Positions 17,095-26,054 of a stretch of DNA of 64,000 nt are shown here, one piece after another. The notes beneath the pieces are model-generated. The model searched no databases and was not told the origin of the DNA. It saw only the letters and a list, made by a program, of their open reading frames with translations. Location of the stretch: NCBI RefSeq assembly GCF_001811425.1, contig NZ_KV804704.1, forward strand, positions 28,538 through 92,537, read 5' to 3'. Position numbers and translations under genes: made by a program. The number at the start of each line of letters is the position of its first letter. Position 1 is the stretch's first letter. The DNA is from Peptoniphilus_A sp001811425. Lineage in GTDB: Bacteria > Bacillota > Clostridia > Tissierellales > Peptoniphilaceae.

Positions 17095-18222
17095 ATGATT
17101 TACATGGACAATGCTGCCACTACAAAAGTAACAGATAGTGTTCTTGATGCCATGCTTCCCTATTTGAGAGAAAATTATGGGAATGCATCGGCAATTTATT
17201 CTCTGGGACAAAAATCTAGGGCAGCAATTGAAAATTCAAGAATAAAAATTGCAGAAATTTTAAAAACTAAGCCCAGTGAAATTTATTTTACCTCATCAGG
17301 TACTGAGTCAGACAACTGGGTTATAAAAGAATCATTGAATCCAAGGGAAAAACATCATATAATATCATCAAGGATAGAACATCCAGCTATTTTAAATTCA
17401 CTTAAGGCAGTAAAGAGATTGGGTAGTGATTACTCTCTGATTTCTGTTGACCAAGAAGGTTTTGTCAATTTAGATGAATTAAGTGAAAAAATTAGGGACA
17501 ATACAAAATTAATTTCCATTATGTTTGCCAACAATGAAATAGGAACTATAGAGCCCATAGAAGAAATTTCAAAAATTGCTGGCGAGAAAAATATTTTACT
17601 GCACACAGATGCAGTGCAAGCCATGGGCAATATTAAATTTAACCTAAAGGATTTAAATGTAGACATGCTTTCTATATCAGGTCACAAACTTGGAGCACCC
17701 AAGGGAATAGGAATTTTATATATCAAAGAGGGTACTGAAATTTCTCCCTTCATAAATGGTGGAGAACAAGAAAGAGGCATGAGAGCCTCCACAGAAAATG
17801 TGGCATCAATTGTTGGCATAGGAAGGGCTCTAGAAGATGCCTACGCCAATATTGACGCGAACATAGACTACACAAGAGATTTAAGAGATTATACTATTGA
17901 AAAACTTTTAAACATTGATGGAATTATTTTAAATGGTCCAAGAGAGAAGAGACTTCCTGGAAATATTAATATCACTTTAAAGGATACTAAGCCACAAACT
18001 ATGGTGCAGTACCTAGATATGTATGATATATGTGTTTCCTCTGGATCTGCTTGTGCAGCAGGAAGTATAAATCCATCCCATGTCCTTAGGGCAATTGGAA
18101 GAAGCGAAGAAGATTCTCTTTCCATGCTTAGGCTTTCCCTTAATCACAACAACACAAGGGAAGAATGTGACTATGTAGTGGAAAAGATAAGCCAAGGGAT
18201 GAAAAAGTTCAAGAACAGGTGA
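17095..18222 (+). CDS. Cysteine desulfurase (IscS/NifS/YrvO type, class I)
   Basis: A second PLP cysteine desulfurase, 375 residues. The PLP Lys is in S-I-S-G-H-K-L-G near residue 200, H-T-D-A-V-Q-A-M-G lies near 168, and the acceptor Cys is in S-S-G-S-A-C-A-A-G near 318, on the longer mobile loop of class I. Class I enzymes often supply sulfur for tRNA thiolation as well as clusters. The place after an Rrf2 gene and before the AI-2E-family gene and alaS matches B. subtilis cymR-yrvO, where YrvO serves MnmA. No mnmA or nifU follows here. Confidence 0.93.
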   Translation: MIYMDNAATTKVTDSVLDAMLPYLRENYGNASAIYSLGQKSRAAIENSRIKIAEILKTKPSEIYFTSSGTESDNWVIKESLNPREKHHIISSRIEHPAILNSLKAVKRLGSDYSLISVDQEGFVNLDELSEKIRDNTKLISIMFANNEIGTIEPIEEISKIAGEKNILLHTDAVQAMGNIKFNLKDLNVDMLSISGHKLGAPKGIGILYIKEGTEISPFINGGEQERGMRASTENVASIVGIGRALEDAYANIDANIDYTRDLRDYTIEKLLNIDGIILNGPREKRLPGNINITLKDTKPQTMVQYLDMYDICVSSGSACAAGSINPSHVLRAIGRSEEDSLSMLRLSLNHNNTREECDYVVEKISQGMKKFKNR

Positions 18223-18226
18223 TAAT

Positions 18227-19510
18227 ATGTTGGAACAAATTTCCGGTAATGCTGCGAGATTTATGATTTACGCCCTGGCAATATTATCTATTCTCCTAAT
18301 ATTTTTGGCGATTTACTACCTAGTAAATATAGGAAATAGATATATTGAAGGCAAAAAGAGAATAAGCATAGATCTGCAATTAATTACAAAAATATTCATA
18401 GGGATTTTAATTCTCTATTTAATAACCATAATTTTTAATAAATTTTCAATTTTGGGCTACACTCTTTCCTCAATTATTATTGCAATTATTTTTGCCTACA
18501 TAATTGATCCCATAGTAAATTTTTTGGAGAGGAAGGGCGTAAAGAGACAGTTTGGAGTAATAATAGTTTATATTTCAGTATTTTTAATCTTTGCAATTTT
18601 AATAATTTCTGTTATTCCAAAAACTATTAACGAAATTTCAAATTTGCTCACTAGCTTGCCAGGAATGGTTGATACCTTGACTAAAAATGTAAATAATTTC
18701 TTGACAGAAATTTTTGCTAAGTTTAACATAGAGCTTCCTGAAAACTTTATAGATGTATACAAGGAGTCAAATCCAAAGGTAGAAGGAGATGTTGAGACAC
18801 CACAAATCGTCTCAAATATTTTAAACTCCATGACAAAAACCATTAATGACCTAGTTGCAAAGGCACAGGGTTCACTAATGGGTTCACTTTCTGGACTTTT
18901 CTCTAAGGTCTATGGAGCTTTGACATCTGCCTTTAGGCTTGTCCTAATAATTATTTTTTCCTTCTACTTTTCAGTGGACAAGGAAAAATTCACCCTCAAA
19001 GTAAAAAAGTCAATTCCAAATAAATACAGAGACGACCTTGCATTTTTGGCTAATAGAATTGATGTGGCCCTCCAACAATTTATTAGGGGAAGAATGCTCA
19101 TGGCAATCTTCGTAGGAATCCTAACTATGATTTATCTATTGATTCTAAGAGTAGACTTTGCCATAATCATTGGACTCATAACCTGCGTTGCAGATATTAT
19201 TCCTTATGTTGGACCACTGCTCGGATGTGTTCCTGCAGTATTATTTGCCCTAGTGGATTCTCCAGCTAAGGCCTTCTGGGTACTAGTTCTCTTCTTAGTA
19301 GTTCAATGGGTAGAAAACAATATACTTGCTCCAAAACTTATTGGAGACAGCACAGGGCTTAACCCACTACTAATTTTAATTTCAATAATCATAGGTGGGG
19401 GGATCTTTGGTGTATGGGGAATGGTAATCTCCGTTCCGATAACATCAATTATCTGTATTCTAATTGATTTTGCAAAAATAAAATACAATGACAGATATAG
19501 CTCTAATTGA
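18227..19510 (+). CDS. AI-2E family transporter (YrrI-like permease)
   Basis: A 427-residue membrane protein with about eight helices, matching the family once named for AI-2 export and including many permeases of unknown substrate. The paired hydrophobic block (residues 225-245) and the C-terminal block around V-A-D-I-I-P-Y-V-G-P-L-L-G and V-V-Q-W-V-E-N-N-I-L-A-P-K-L-I-G are its conserved parts. A long amphipathic region (about residues 125-215) separates the two halves. B. subtilis has a homologue, yrrI, at the same position upstream of alaS. The TGA stop lies inside the alaS promoter -35. Confidence 0.88.
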   Translation: MLEQISGNAARFMIYALAILSILLIFLAIYYLVNIGNRYIEGKKRISIDLQLITKIFIGILILYLITIIFNKFSILGYTLSSIIIAIIFAYIIDPIVNFLERKGVKRQFGVIIVYISVFLIFAILIISVIPKTINEISNLLTSLPGMVDTLTKNVNNFLTEIFAKFNIELPENFIDVYKESNPKVEGDVETPQIVSNILNSMTKTINDLVAKAQGSLMGSLSGLFSKVYGALTSAFRLVLIIIFSFYFSVDKEKFTLKVKKSIPNKYRDDLAFLANRIDVALQQFIRGRMLMAIFVGILTMIYLLILRVDFAIIIGLITCVADIIPYVGPLLGCVPAVLFALVDSPAKAFWVLVLFLVVQWVENNILAPKLIGDSTGLNPLLILISIIIGGGIFGVWGMVISVPITSIICILIDFAKIKYNDRYSSN

Positions 19511-19535
19511 CAATCATATTCTTTATAATTATAAT
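19507..19535 (+). promoter_or_regulatory. Consensus sigma-A promoter of alaS
   Basis: TTGACA, 17 bases, TATAAT: a perfect match to the vegetative consensus with ideal spacing. The -35 overlaps the stop codon of the upstream permease gene. Expected transcription start is near 19542, before the hairpin at 19547. Confidence 0.8.
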
Positions 19536-19546
19536 ATTTATAGCAC

Positions 19547-19573
19547 ATCCTCCCAGGGTATGGGAGGATTTTT
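19547..19573 (+). terminator. Hairpin with short T-run ahead of alaS
   Basis: ATCCTCCCA, five-base loop GGGTA, TGGGAGGAT, then four T. It can end transcripts from the AI-2E-family gene. It also lies about five bases inside the transcript from the alaS promoter, where it could be a protective 5' stem-loop. Confidence 0.6.
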
Positions 19574-19587
19574 AATAGGAGTTGTAT

Positions 19588-22203
19588 ATGAAATATTTAG
19601 GTTTACACGATATAAGAACTGAATTTTTAAAATTTTTTGAATCAAAGGATCATTTAATACTACCAAGTTTTTCACTAATTCCAAAAAATGACAAATCATT
19701 ACTTTTAATTGGAGCTGGTATGGCGCCAATGAAAAAATTCTTCACTGGAGAAGAAATTCCACCTGCAAAGAGAGTTACTACTTGCCAAAAATGTATTAGA
19801 ACTGGCGACATAGACAATGTAGGTTTAACAGATAGACACGCAACATTTTTTGAAATGCTTGGCAATTTTTCCTTTGGAGATTATTTCAAGCACGAAGTAA
19901 TACCTTGGGCTTGGGAATTTTTGACAGTTAATCTTGAAATTCCAAAGGAAGATCTTTGGGTTACAGTTTATAAAGATGACGACGAAGCCTACAACATTTG
20001 GAAAGATGTAATAGGAATACCTGAAGAAAAAATAATTAGACTTGGTAAAGATGATAACTTCTGGGAGCTTGAAGTTGGTCCATCTGGTCCTTGTTCAGAA
20101 ATTTATGTAGATAGAGGTCTTGAATACGGATCAGCTGACGAAAGACCTGGTGGAGAAGGCGACAGATTTATCGAAGTTTGGAACTTAGTTTTCACTCAAT
20201 TTGATAAGGACGAAGAAGGAAACTACAATCCACTTTCACATCCAAATATTGATACAGGAATGGGACTTGAAAGAATTGCCACAGTTCTACAAAGGACTGA
20301 CAATATTTTTGAAATTGACGCAATCAAGGACATTATCGGCGAAATTGCAAAAATTTCAGGTAAAAAATATGGAGAAGACAAAAAGGCAGACATCTCCTTT
20401 AGAGTTATAACAGACCACATTAGGGCTATGACTTTTATGATTTCTGACACAATTGTGCCTTCAAATGAAGGTAGAGGCTATGTCCTAAGAAGACTTATAA
20501 GAAGAGCAGCAAGACATGGAAGAAAACTTGGCATAGAGAGAGCCTTCCTTTATGAAATTGCAGACATGGTAATGGACTCTTGGGGAGATCAATACAAGGA
20601 ACTAAAGGAAAATAGAAAGTCCATTAAGGAAATAATCAGAAGAGAAGAAGAAAAATTCTTAGAAACTATTGATGATGGTCTTGTAAGACTTAATGCCAAC
20701 ATCGAAGAAATGAAGGCAAGTGGTGAAAAGCTACTTGATGGCAAAAAAGCTTTCAAACTTTACGACACTTACGGCTTCCCAATTGACTTGACAGAAGAAA
20801 TCTTAAAAGAAGAAGGTTTCGATGTTGACATGGCAGGCTTTGAAGCTGAAATGGAAGATCAAAAGAGAAGAGCTAGAGAAGCAAGAGAGGACAAGAACAT
20901 TGGCTGGGCTAACCAAGACAACAAGCACCTATTTGAAGGTCTTTCTAACGAGTTCTTGGGCTACGAAAAAAATGAGTGTCAGGGAAATATTATAAGAATA
21001 ATTTCTGATGAGGACGAAATTGTGGACTCCATAAATGAGGGTGAAAGAGGCATTGTCATCTTAGACAAGACTACTTTCTACGGCGAAAGCGGTGGACAAG
21101 TAGGCGATACTGGAGAAATTATTTCTGATAAATTTAAGTTAAAAGTTACAGACACTAAAAAGACTAAGGATGGACTTCACCTTCACCTTGTAGAAGTTGA
21201 AGAAGGAAAGCTAGAAAAAGCTTCTGTCAAGGCTATTATAGATGTAGGAAGAAGAAATAATATAAGACGAAACCACTCTGTAACCCACCTACTTCACAGA
21301 GCCCTTAAAGATGTTTTAGGTAATCATGTAAACCAAGCTGGATCACTAGTAATGCCAGACAGAATGAGATTTGACTTCTCACACTTTGAAGCAATGTCTA
21401 AAGAAGAAATTGAAGAAGTTGAAAAAATTGTAAATGAAAAGATTTTTGAAGGTCTTCCAGTTGAAACTAAGCTTACAAACTTAAATGAAGCAAAGGAAAT
21501 GGGAGCTATTGGTTTATTTGAAGACAAGTATCATGACGAAGTTAGAGTTCTTTCTATGGGAGATTACTCACGTGAACTTTGCGGTGGTACTCATGTTTCC
21601 AACACTTCTGAAATTTCCATGTTTAAAATCCTATCTGAAAGTGGTATAAGTAACGGTATTAGAAGAATTGAAGCTATTACTGGTCCTGCTGTTTTGAAAT
21701 ATTTAAATGAACTTAAGGATGAACAAGAAGAAATAGCTAGGGAACTAAAGTCTAATAAAGAAGAAATTTTACAAAAGATAAAATTAAATATTAAGAGCCT
21801 AAAGGAAGCAAATAAAGAAATTGAAAAACTTGAACACGACATGGCTAAGGATCAAATTTCTGGTATTTTGGATGCAGTTAAAAATAAAAATGGCATAAAT
21901 TATGTCATCAAAAAATTTGAGGGAGTAGATGTAAATACTCTTCGTGACTTGGCTGATGAAGTGAGAAATAAAGTTGGTTCAGTTGTTGTTTTATTTGCAA
22001 CAGTAAATGAAGGCAAACTTAACTTTGTATGTGCAGTTTCAAGAGACTTAGTTGAAAAGAAAATTGCCGCAGGCAAAATTATAAAAGAAATCGCAAAAGT
22101 TGCTGGCGGTGGCGGCGGCGGAAGGCCTGACATGGCAACTGCTGGTGCCAAGGACATAAATAAAGTAGAGGAAGCTCTAAACAAGCTAAGCGAGCTTTTA
22201 TAA
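19588..22203 (+). CDS. alaS: Alanine--tRNA ligase
   Basis: An 871-residue class II synthetase. The catalytic core occupies roughly residues 1-240, with the motif 2 region R-V-T-T-C-Q-K-C-I-R-T-G-D. The editing domain carries H-S-V-T-H-L-L-H near residue 565 and C-G-G-T-H near 665, the zinc ligands that clear mischarged Ser and Gly. The C-terminal DHHA1 domain ends with the Gly-rich loop G-G-G-G-G-G-R-P-D. GGAG six bases before ATG 19588 favours it over the TTG at 19582. No T-box precedes it; a consensus promoter and hairpin do. Confidence 0.96.
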   Translation: MKYLGLHDIRTEFLKFFESKDHLILPSFSLIPKNDKSLLLIGAGMAPMKKFFTGEEIPPAKRVTTCQKCIRTGDIDNVGLTDRHATFFEMLGNFSFGDYFKHEVIPWAWEFLTVNLEIPKEDLWVTVYKDDDEAYNIWKDVIGIPEEKIIRLGKDDNFWELEVGPSGPCSEIYVDRGLEYGSADERPGGEGDRFIEVWNLVFTQFDKDEEGNYNPLSHPNIDTGMGLERIATVLQRTDNIFEIDAIKDIIGEIAKISGKKYGEDKKADISFRVITDHIRAMTFMISDTIVPSNEGRGYVLRRLIRRAARHGRKLGIERAFLYEIADMVMDSWGDQYKELKENRKSIKEIIRREEEKFLETIDDGLVRLNANIEEMKASGEKLLDGKKAFKLYDTYGFPIDLTEEILKEEGFDVDMAGFEAEMEDQKRRAREAREDKNIGWANQDNKHLFEGLSNEFLGYEKNECQGNIIRIISDEDEIVDSINEGERGIVILDKTTFYGESGGQVGDTGEIISDKFKLKVTDTKKTKDGLHLHLVEVEEGKLEKASVKAIIDVGRRNNIRRNHSVTHLLHRALKDVLGNHVNQAGSLVMPDRMRFDFSHFEAMSKEEIEEVEKIVNEKIFEGLPVETKLTNLNEAKEMGAIGLFEDKYHDEVRVLSMGDYSRELCGGTHVSNTSEISMFKILSESGISNGIRRIEAITGPAVLKYLNELKDEQEEIARELKSNKEEILQKIKLNIKSLKEANKEIEKLEHDMAKDQISGILDAVKNKNGINYVIKKFEGVDVNTLRDLADEVRNKVGSVVVLFATVNEGKLNFVCAVSRDLVEKKIAAGKIIKEIAKVAGGGGGGRPDMATAGAKDINKVEEALNKLSELL

Positions 22204-22205
22204 TA

Positions 22206-22234
22206 TTATCAAAATAGATATTTTATGATATAAT
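22206..22234 (+). promoter_or_regulatory. Promoter of ireB-ruvX-yrzB
   Basis: TTATCA, 17 bases, TATAAT, with TG one base before the -10 (extended). It starts directly after alaS and ends 16 bases before the ireB ATG, so the leader is very short. Confidence 0.65.
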
Positions 22235-22250
22235 CTATTTGGAGGTAATT

Positions 22251-22505
22251 ATGGATCAAAACAATAATACACAAATTTTTGAAAAAAGCAGTTTGGAACA
22301 AGAGAGAATTAAGAGTGTTTTAAAGGTTGTTTATAATGCTCTAGAAGAAAAGGGTTATAATCCTTCTGACCAAATTATTGGATATATATTATCAGGCGAT
22401 CCCACATATATTACAAGCCATGATAATGCAAGATCCATGATACAAGAAGTAGAGCGTGATGAGCTTTTACAAGAGATGTTAAAAGTTTATTTAGAAAAGA
22501 TTTGA
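22251..22505 (+). CDS. IreB family regulatory phosphoprotein (YrzL)
   Basis: An 84-residue protein of the DUF965 family. Enterococcal IreB is phosphorylated on N-terminal threonines by the Ser/Thr kinase IreK and affects cephalosporin tolerance. Here Thr7 in N-N-T-Q-I-F-E-K-S-S is the likely phospho-acceptor. The core includes G-Y-N-P-S-D-Q-I-I-G-Y-I-L-S-G-D-P-T-Y-I and the final E-M-L-K-V-Y-L-E. GGAGG is six bases before ATG 22251; a TTG 12 bases earlier lies inside that site. The order alaS-yrzL-yrrK-yrzB is conserved in Firmicutes. Confidence 0.92.
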   Translation: MDQNNNTQIFEKSSLEQERIKSVLKVVYNALEEKGYNPSDQIIGYILSGDPTYITSHDNARSMIQEVERDELLQEMLKVYLEKI

Positions 22506-22526
22506 GATGGCTAGACCATCTCTTTT
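22504..22526 (+). terminator. Weak hairpin terminator after ireB
   Basis: GAGATGG, five-base loop, CCATCTC, then only four T. Probably partial, letting some transcripts continue into ruvX. Confidence 0.5.
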
Positions 22527-22562
22527 ACATATTATATATGTACCTGTAAAGGTTGTGGTTAT

Positions 22563-22979
22563 ATGAATAGAGTTCTAGGCCTTGATGTTGGCGATGTATG
22601 GATTGGAGTAGCTATATCAGATGCTTTAATGCTTACAGCCCAACCTCTTGTGACAATTAAGAGAGAGTCAAATAAGATAGCCTATGATAAAATTCATGAC
22701 ATAATAAAAGAAAATAATGTAGAAAAAATAGTGGTAGGTCTTCCAAAGAACATGAACAATACTATTGGGCCACAAAGTGAAAAGGTCATGAAGTTCGCAG
22801 AAAAATTGAAGAATAAATTTAATGTTGAAATTGAGTATGTTGACGAGAGAATGACAACTTTAATGGCAGAACAAGTTTTAATAGAGGGTTCTGTTCGCAG
22901 AGAAAATAGAAAAAAATATATAGATAAAATTGCAGCCACATACATTCTGCAATCCTATCTGGATAGATTTAATTTATAG
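22563..22979 (+). CDS. ruvX: Holliday junction resolvase-like RuvX (YqgF)
   Basis: A 138-residue RNase H-fold protein, in the family linked to pre-16S rRNA processing and proposed to resolve recombination junctions. The first acidic strand is L-G-L-D-V-G-D-V-W-I-G-V-A near residue 5, V-V-G-L-P-K-N-M is near 57, and the late Y-V-D-E-R-M-T-T segment is near 97. The ribosome site is modest (AAAGGTTGTGG). It is followed eight bases later by yrzB. Confidence 0.93.
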   Translation: MNRVLGLDVGDVWIGVAISDALMLTAQPLVTIKRESNKIAYDKIHDIIKENNVEKIVVGLPKNMNNTIGPQSEKVMKFAEKLKNKFNVEIEYVDERMTTLMAEQVLIEGSVRRENRKKYIDKIAATYILQSYLDRFNL

Positions 22980-22987
22980 GTGATAAA

Positions 22988-23227
22988 ATGGATAAAATAA
23001 AATTATATGATGAAGATGGCGTTGAAGTTGAATTTTTTGTTGACGCAAAATTTTCAATTGATGACACAGACTATGTTGCACTCTATACAGATGAAGAAGA
23101 GCCAGAAATCTATATATTAAAAGTGATAGAAGATGAAAATGGTGATGAGCTTTTTGCTGGCATCGATGACGATGAACTTGAAGAAGCAAAAAAAGCCTAT
23201 GAAGAACTTTTAGACGAATTAGAATAG
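22988..23227 (+). CDS. DUF1292 protein (YrzB-like)
   Basis: A 79-residue, very acidic protein of the DUF1292 family, function unknown. Its conserved features are the opening strand with D-E-D-G-V-E-V-E-F, the Y-V-A-L-Y segment and the acidic C-terminal helix E-E-A-K-K-A-Y-E-E-L. It sits between ruvX and a Fur-family gene with TAGGTGA sites on both sides, indicating one operon. Confidence 0.88.
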   Translation: MDKIKLYDEDGVEVEFFVDAKFSIDDTDYVALYTDEEEPEIYILKVIEDENGDELFAGIDDDELEEAKKAYEELLDELE

Positions 23228-23235
23228 GTGATATT

Positions 23236-23694
23236 ATGGATATAAATATTGATCCTGTTAAGAAAATCTTAAAAGACAAGGGTTACAAATACACAAAACA
23301 AAGAGCTAAGGTTTACGAAATCTTTTTGGACAATAAGGATAAACACATGACTACTGAAGAAGTTTTTAATTTAGTTGCAAAGAAAGATCCTGAAATGGGT
23401 ATTGCAACTATTTATAGGACTGTCCAATTATTTCACAAGCTTGGCGTATTAGATCAAATTGTATTTGACGACAACATTGTAAGATATGAACTTAGAGTCC
23501 CAAGTGAAGGTCATAGACACCATCATCTTGTCTGCATAAATTGCGGAAAAGTCGAAGAAGTTGATATCGACAATTTAAATGAACTAGAAGCCGAAATTGA
23601 AAAAGAAAAGAATTTTAAGATAGTTGACCACACTCTAAAATTTATGGGTTATTGCGAAGACTGCCGCCACAAATTTGAGGAGAAGGCAAATTAA
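23236..23694 (+). CDS. Fur family transcriptional regulator
   Basis: A 152-residue metal- or peroxide-sensing repressor. The winged helix spans residues 1-85 (Y-T-K-Q-R-A-K-V-Y and the recognition helix M-G-I-A-T-I-Y-R-T-V). The dimer domain has H-R-H-H-H-L-V-C-I-N-C-G and Y-C-E-D-C, two CxxC pairs that form the structural zinc site. It could be Fur, PerR or Zur; sequence alone does not decide. It overlaps the RNase J gene by one base (stop and start share an A). Confidence 0.93.
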   Translation: MDINIDPVKKILKDKGYKYTKQRAKVYEIFLDNKDKHMTTEEVFNLVAKKDPEMGIATIYRTVQLFHKLGVLDQIVFDDNIVRYELRVPSEGHRHHHLVCINCGKVEEVDIDNLNELEAEIEKEKNFKIVDHTLKFMGYCEDCRHKFEEKAN

Positions 23695-25355
23695 TGAAAA
23701 ATACTAATAAAGTGAAGATAATTCCACTGGGAGGACTTCACGAGATTGGAAAAAATCTTACAGTTATAGAATACAGAGATGATATTATTATTATCGACTG
23801 TGGTATGACTTTCCCAGAAGACGAAATGCTTGGTATTGATGTTGTAATACCAGATGTGACTTATTTGGAAAATAATAAGCATAAGATTAGAGGACTTGTA
23901 TTAACTCATGGTCACGAGGACCATATTGGTGCCATTCCCTATGTTTTAAGAAAGTTAGACTTAGACATTTATGGAACTGGACTTACTATTGGACTTTTGG
24001 AAAATAAATTAAAGGAACACAGACTTTCTAAGGACAAGCTCCATGTAGTTAATGCTGGAGATGTAGTGAAGCTTGGCAAAATGGAAGTTGAGTGGATAAA
24101 TGTAAACCACTCCATACCCGATGCCTGTGCCCTTGCCATAAAGACACCTCTTGGATATATTTATCATTCAGGAGACTTTAAGGTAGACTTTACACCAATT
24201 AGTGGCAAGCCAATTAACCTAACTAGAATTGCAGAAATAGGCGAAAAGGGTGTTATTGCCATGATTGGTGAATCTACAAACGTCCTTAGACCAGGCTATA
24301 CAATGAGTGAATCTAAAGTTGGGGAAACCTTTAATAGACTTTTCCAAAACTTGCAAGACAACAGAATTATAATTGCAACTTTTGCATCAAATGTGCATAG
24401 AGTTCAACAAATTATAAACTCTGCAGAAAAATATGGCAGAAAAGTTGTCTTATCTGGCAGGTCTATGGTAAATGTTACTGAAACTGCAAGAAGGCTGGGA
24501 CAATTTAGGGTTAAGAAAGACACCTTTGTAGACATAAGAGATATGGATAAGTATGACGACAGCGAAATTGTGTTAATCACAACAGGTTCACAAGGTGAGC
24601 CAATGTCTGCCCTTACTAGAATTGCCTATGGAGAACACAGAAAGATTCAGCTAACTCCAAATGATGCTATAATTCTTTCAGCAACTCCAATTCCTGGCAA
24701 CGAAAATGCAGTTACAAAGGTTATAAATAGACTTCTTGAGAGAGGGGCAAAGGTAATTTATGAAACTCTTTCAGAAATTCACGTTTCAGGTCACGCTTGC
24801 CAAGAAGAGTTAAAATTAATTTTAAGCTTAGTTAAGCCAAAATATTTTATTCCTGCTCACGGCGAAGTTAGACACTTGATGAAACACGCTAAGATTGCCA
24901 CTCAAATGGGAATGCCAGAAGAGAATATTTTCATTATGGAAAATGGAAACTGCCTTGAAATTTCACAAAAAGAGGCAAAGCTCGTTGGCGATGTTCCTTC
25001 AGGAAATATTTTAGTTGATGGACTTGGCGTTGGCGATGTAGGAAATATTGTATTAAGAGACAGAAGACATCTTTCTGAAGATGGACTTATTATAGTTGTA
25101 ATAACTATTACAAAAGAAGGAAAAGTTGTATCAGGACCTGATATAATTTCAAGAGGATTTGTCTATGTAAGAGAGTCTGAAGATTTAATCGAAGACGCAA
25201 AAAATGTTGTTAGAAAAATCTTAAATGATGACTCAAGAGACAATTTAAAGGACTGGAATGGACTCAAGTCTGACATCAGAGACAATTTGAGATCTTATAT
25301 TTTCAAAAACACAAAGAGAAATCCTATGATTTTGCCAATTATTATGGAAGTTTAG
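23694..25355 (+). CDS. rnj: Ribonuclease J
   Basis: A 553-residue metallo-beta-lactamase ribonuclease with endonuclease and 5'-3' exonuclease activity, central to mRNA turnover in Gram-positives. The zinc motif H-G-H-E-D-H-I-G is near residue 72, followed by the beta-CASP domain with T-T-G-S-Q-G-E-P-M and a second His in S-G-H-A and P-A-H-G-E near 360-390. The C-terminal domain ends near residue 550. I cannot tell the J1 from the J2 paralogue. Coupled to the Fur-family gene upstream. Confidence 0.95.
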   Translation: MKNTNKVKIIPLGGLHEIGKNLTVIEYRDDIIIIDCGMTFPEDEMLGIDVVIPDVTYLENNKHKIRGLVLTHGHEDHIGAIPYVLRKLDLDIYGTGLTIGLLENKLKEHRLSKDKLHVVNAGDVVKLGKMEVEWINVNHSIPDACALAIKTPLGYIYHSGDFKVDFTPISGKPINLTRIAEIGEKGVIAMIGESTNVLRPGYTMSESKVGETFNRLFQNLQDNRIIIATFASNVHRVQQIINSAEKYGRKVVLSGRSMVNVTETARRLGQFRVKKDTFVDIRDMDKYDDSEIVLITTGSQGEPMSALTRIAYGEHRKIQLTPNDAIILSATPIPGNENAVTKVINRLLERGAKVIYETLSEIHVSGHACQEELKLILSLVKPKYFIPAHGEVRHLMKHAKIATQMGMPEENIFIMENGNCLEISQKEAKLVGDVPSGNILVDGLGVGDVGNIVLRDRRHLSEDGLIIVVITITKEGKVVSGPDIISRGFVYVRESEDLIEDAKNVVRKILNDDSRDNLKDWNGLKSDIRDNLRSYIFKNTKRNPMILPIIMEV

Positions 25356-25362
25356 GACATTT

Positions 25363-25388
25363 AGGGAATCTATTAGGTTCCCTTTTTT
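25363..25388 (+). terminator. Intrinsic terminator after RNase J gene
   Basis: AGGGAA, nine-base loop, TTCCCT and six T, right after the stop codon. The next ribosome site starts only two bases later, so it also stands just before trmR. Confidence 0.75.
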
Positions 25389-25397
25389 AGAGGAATT

Positions 25398-26054
25398 ATG
25401 CCAAATATAAATTACGATTATATAGAAAATTATTTGAGAAATTTAAAAGAAATTGACGATGAGAAACTAAGAGAGATGAATGATTTTGCAGAGGAAAATC
25501 ATGTGCCCATAATCGAAAGGGAAAGCGAAGAATTTATTAATTTTTTGATTTCAATGCAAAAGCCAAAAAAAGTTCTGGAACTGGGCACAGCCATTGGTTA
25601 CTCGTCCATTTCCTTTGCTAAGAGAAATAAGTGCATAGAAAAAATCGACAGTGTGGAATTAAAGCATGAAATGGCAGAAATTGCCAGGAAAAATATTTCC
25701 GATGTAGGCTTAGAAAATATTATTTCTGTTCACGAAAGTGATGCCTATGATTTTTTGGAGGACTTAGAAGAGTCCTACGACTTAATTTTTATTGACGCTG
25801 CAAAGGGTCAATACGAAAAATATTTTGACTCTGGGCTTAAAAATTTAAATGAAAAGGGACTTATAATCTGTGACAATGTTCTATTTAAGGGCATGATTGC
25901 AGAGGACTCCCTAGTTAAGAGAAGAAAAATAACTATTGTAAAAAGACTTAGAAAATTTTTAAAGGACATTTCAGAAGACGAGAGATTTATCTCTTCTGTC
26001 GTTCCCATTGGAGATGGAGTCCTTTTAGTTAGGAGAAAAGATGAAGAAGATTGA
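25398..26054 (+). CDS. O-methyltransferase, likely TrmR (YrrM)
   Basis: A 218-residue class I methyltransferase. The SAM motif is V-L-E-L-G-T-A-I-G-Y-S-S near residue 58, and the metal/catalytic region is L-I-F-I-D-A-A-K-G-Q-Y near 130 and I-I-C-D-N-V-L-F near 155. B. subtilis YrrM/TrmR makes 5-methoxyuridine at tRNA position 34 from 5-hydroxyuridine produced by the YrrN/YrrO (TrhP) enzymes. Here the gene overlaps a trhP-type U32 gene by 14 bases, so the same two-step tRNA modification is a strong inference. Confidence 0.88.
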   Translation: MPNINYDYIENYLRNLKEIDDEKLREMNDFAEENHVPIIERESEEFINFLISMQKPKKVLELGTAIGYSSISFAKRNKCIEKIDSVELKHEMAEIARKNISDVGLENIISVHESDAYDFLEDLEESYDLIFIDAAKGQYEKYFDSGLKNLNEKGLIICDNVLFKGMIAEDSLVKRRKITIVKRLRKFLKDISEDERFISSVVPIGDGVLLVRRKDEED

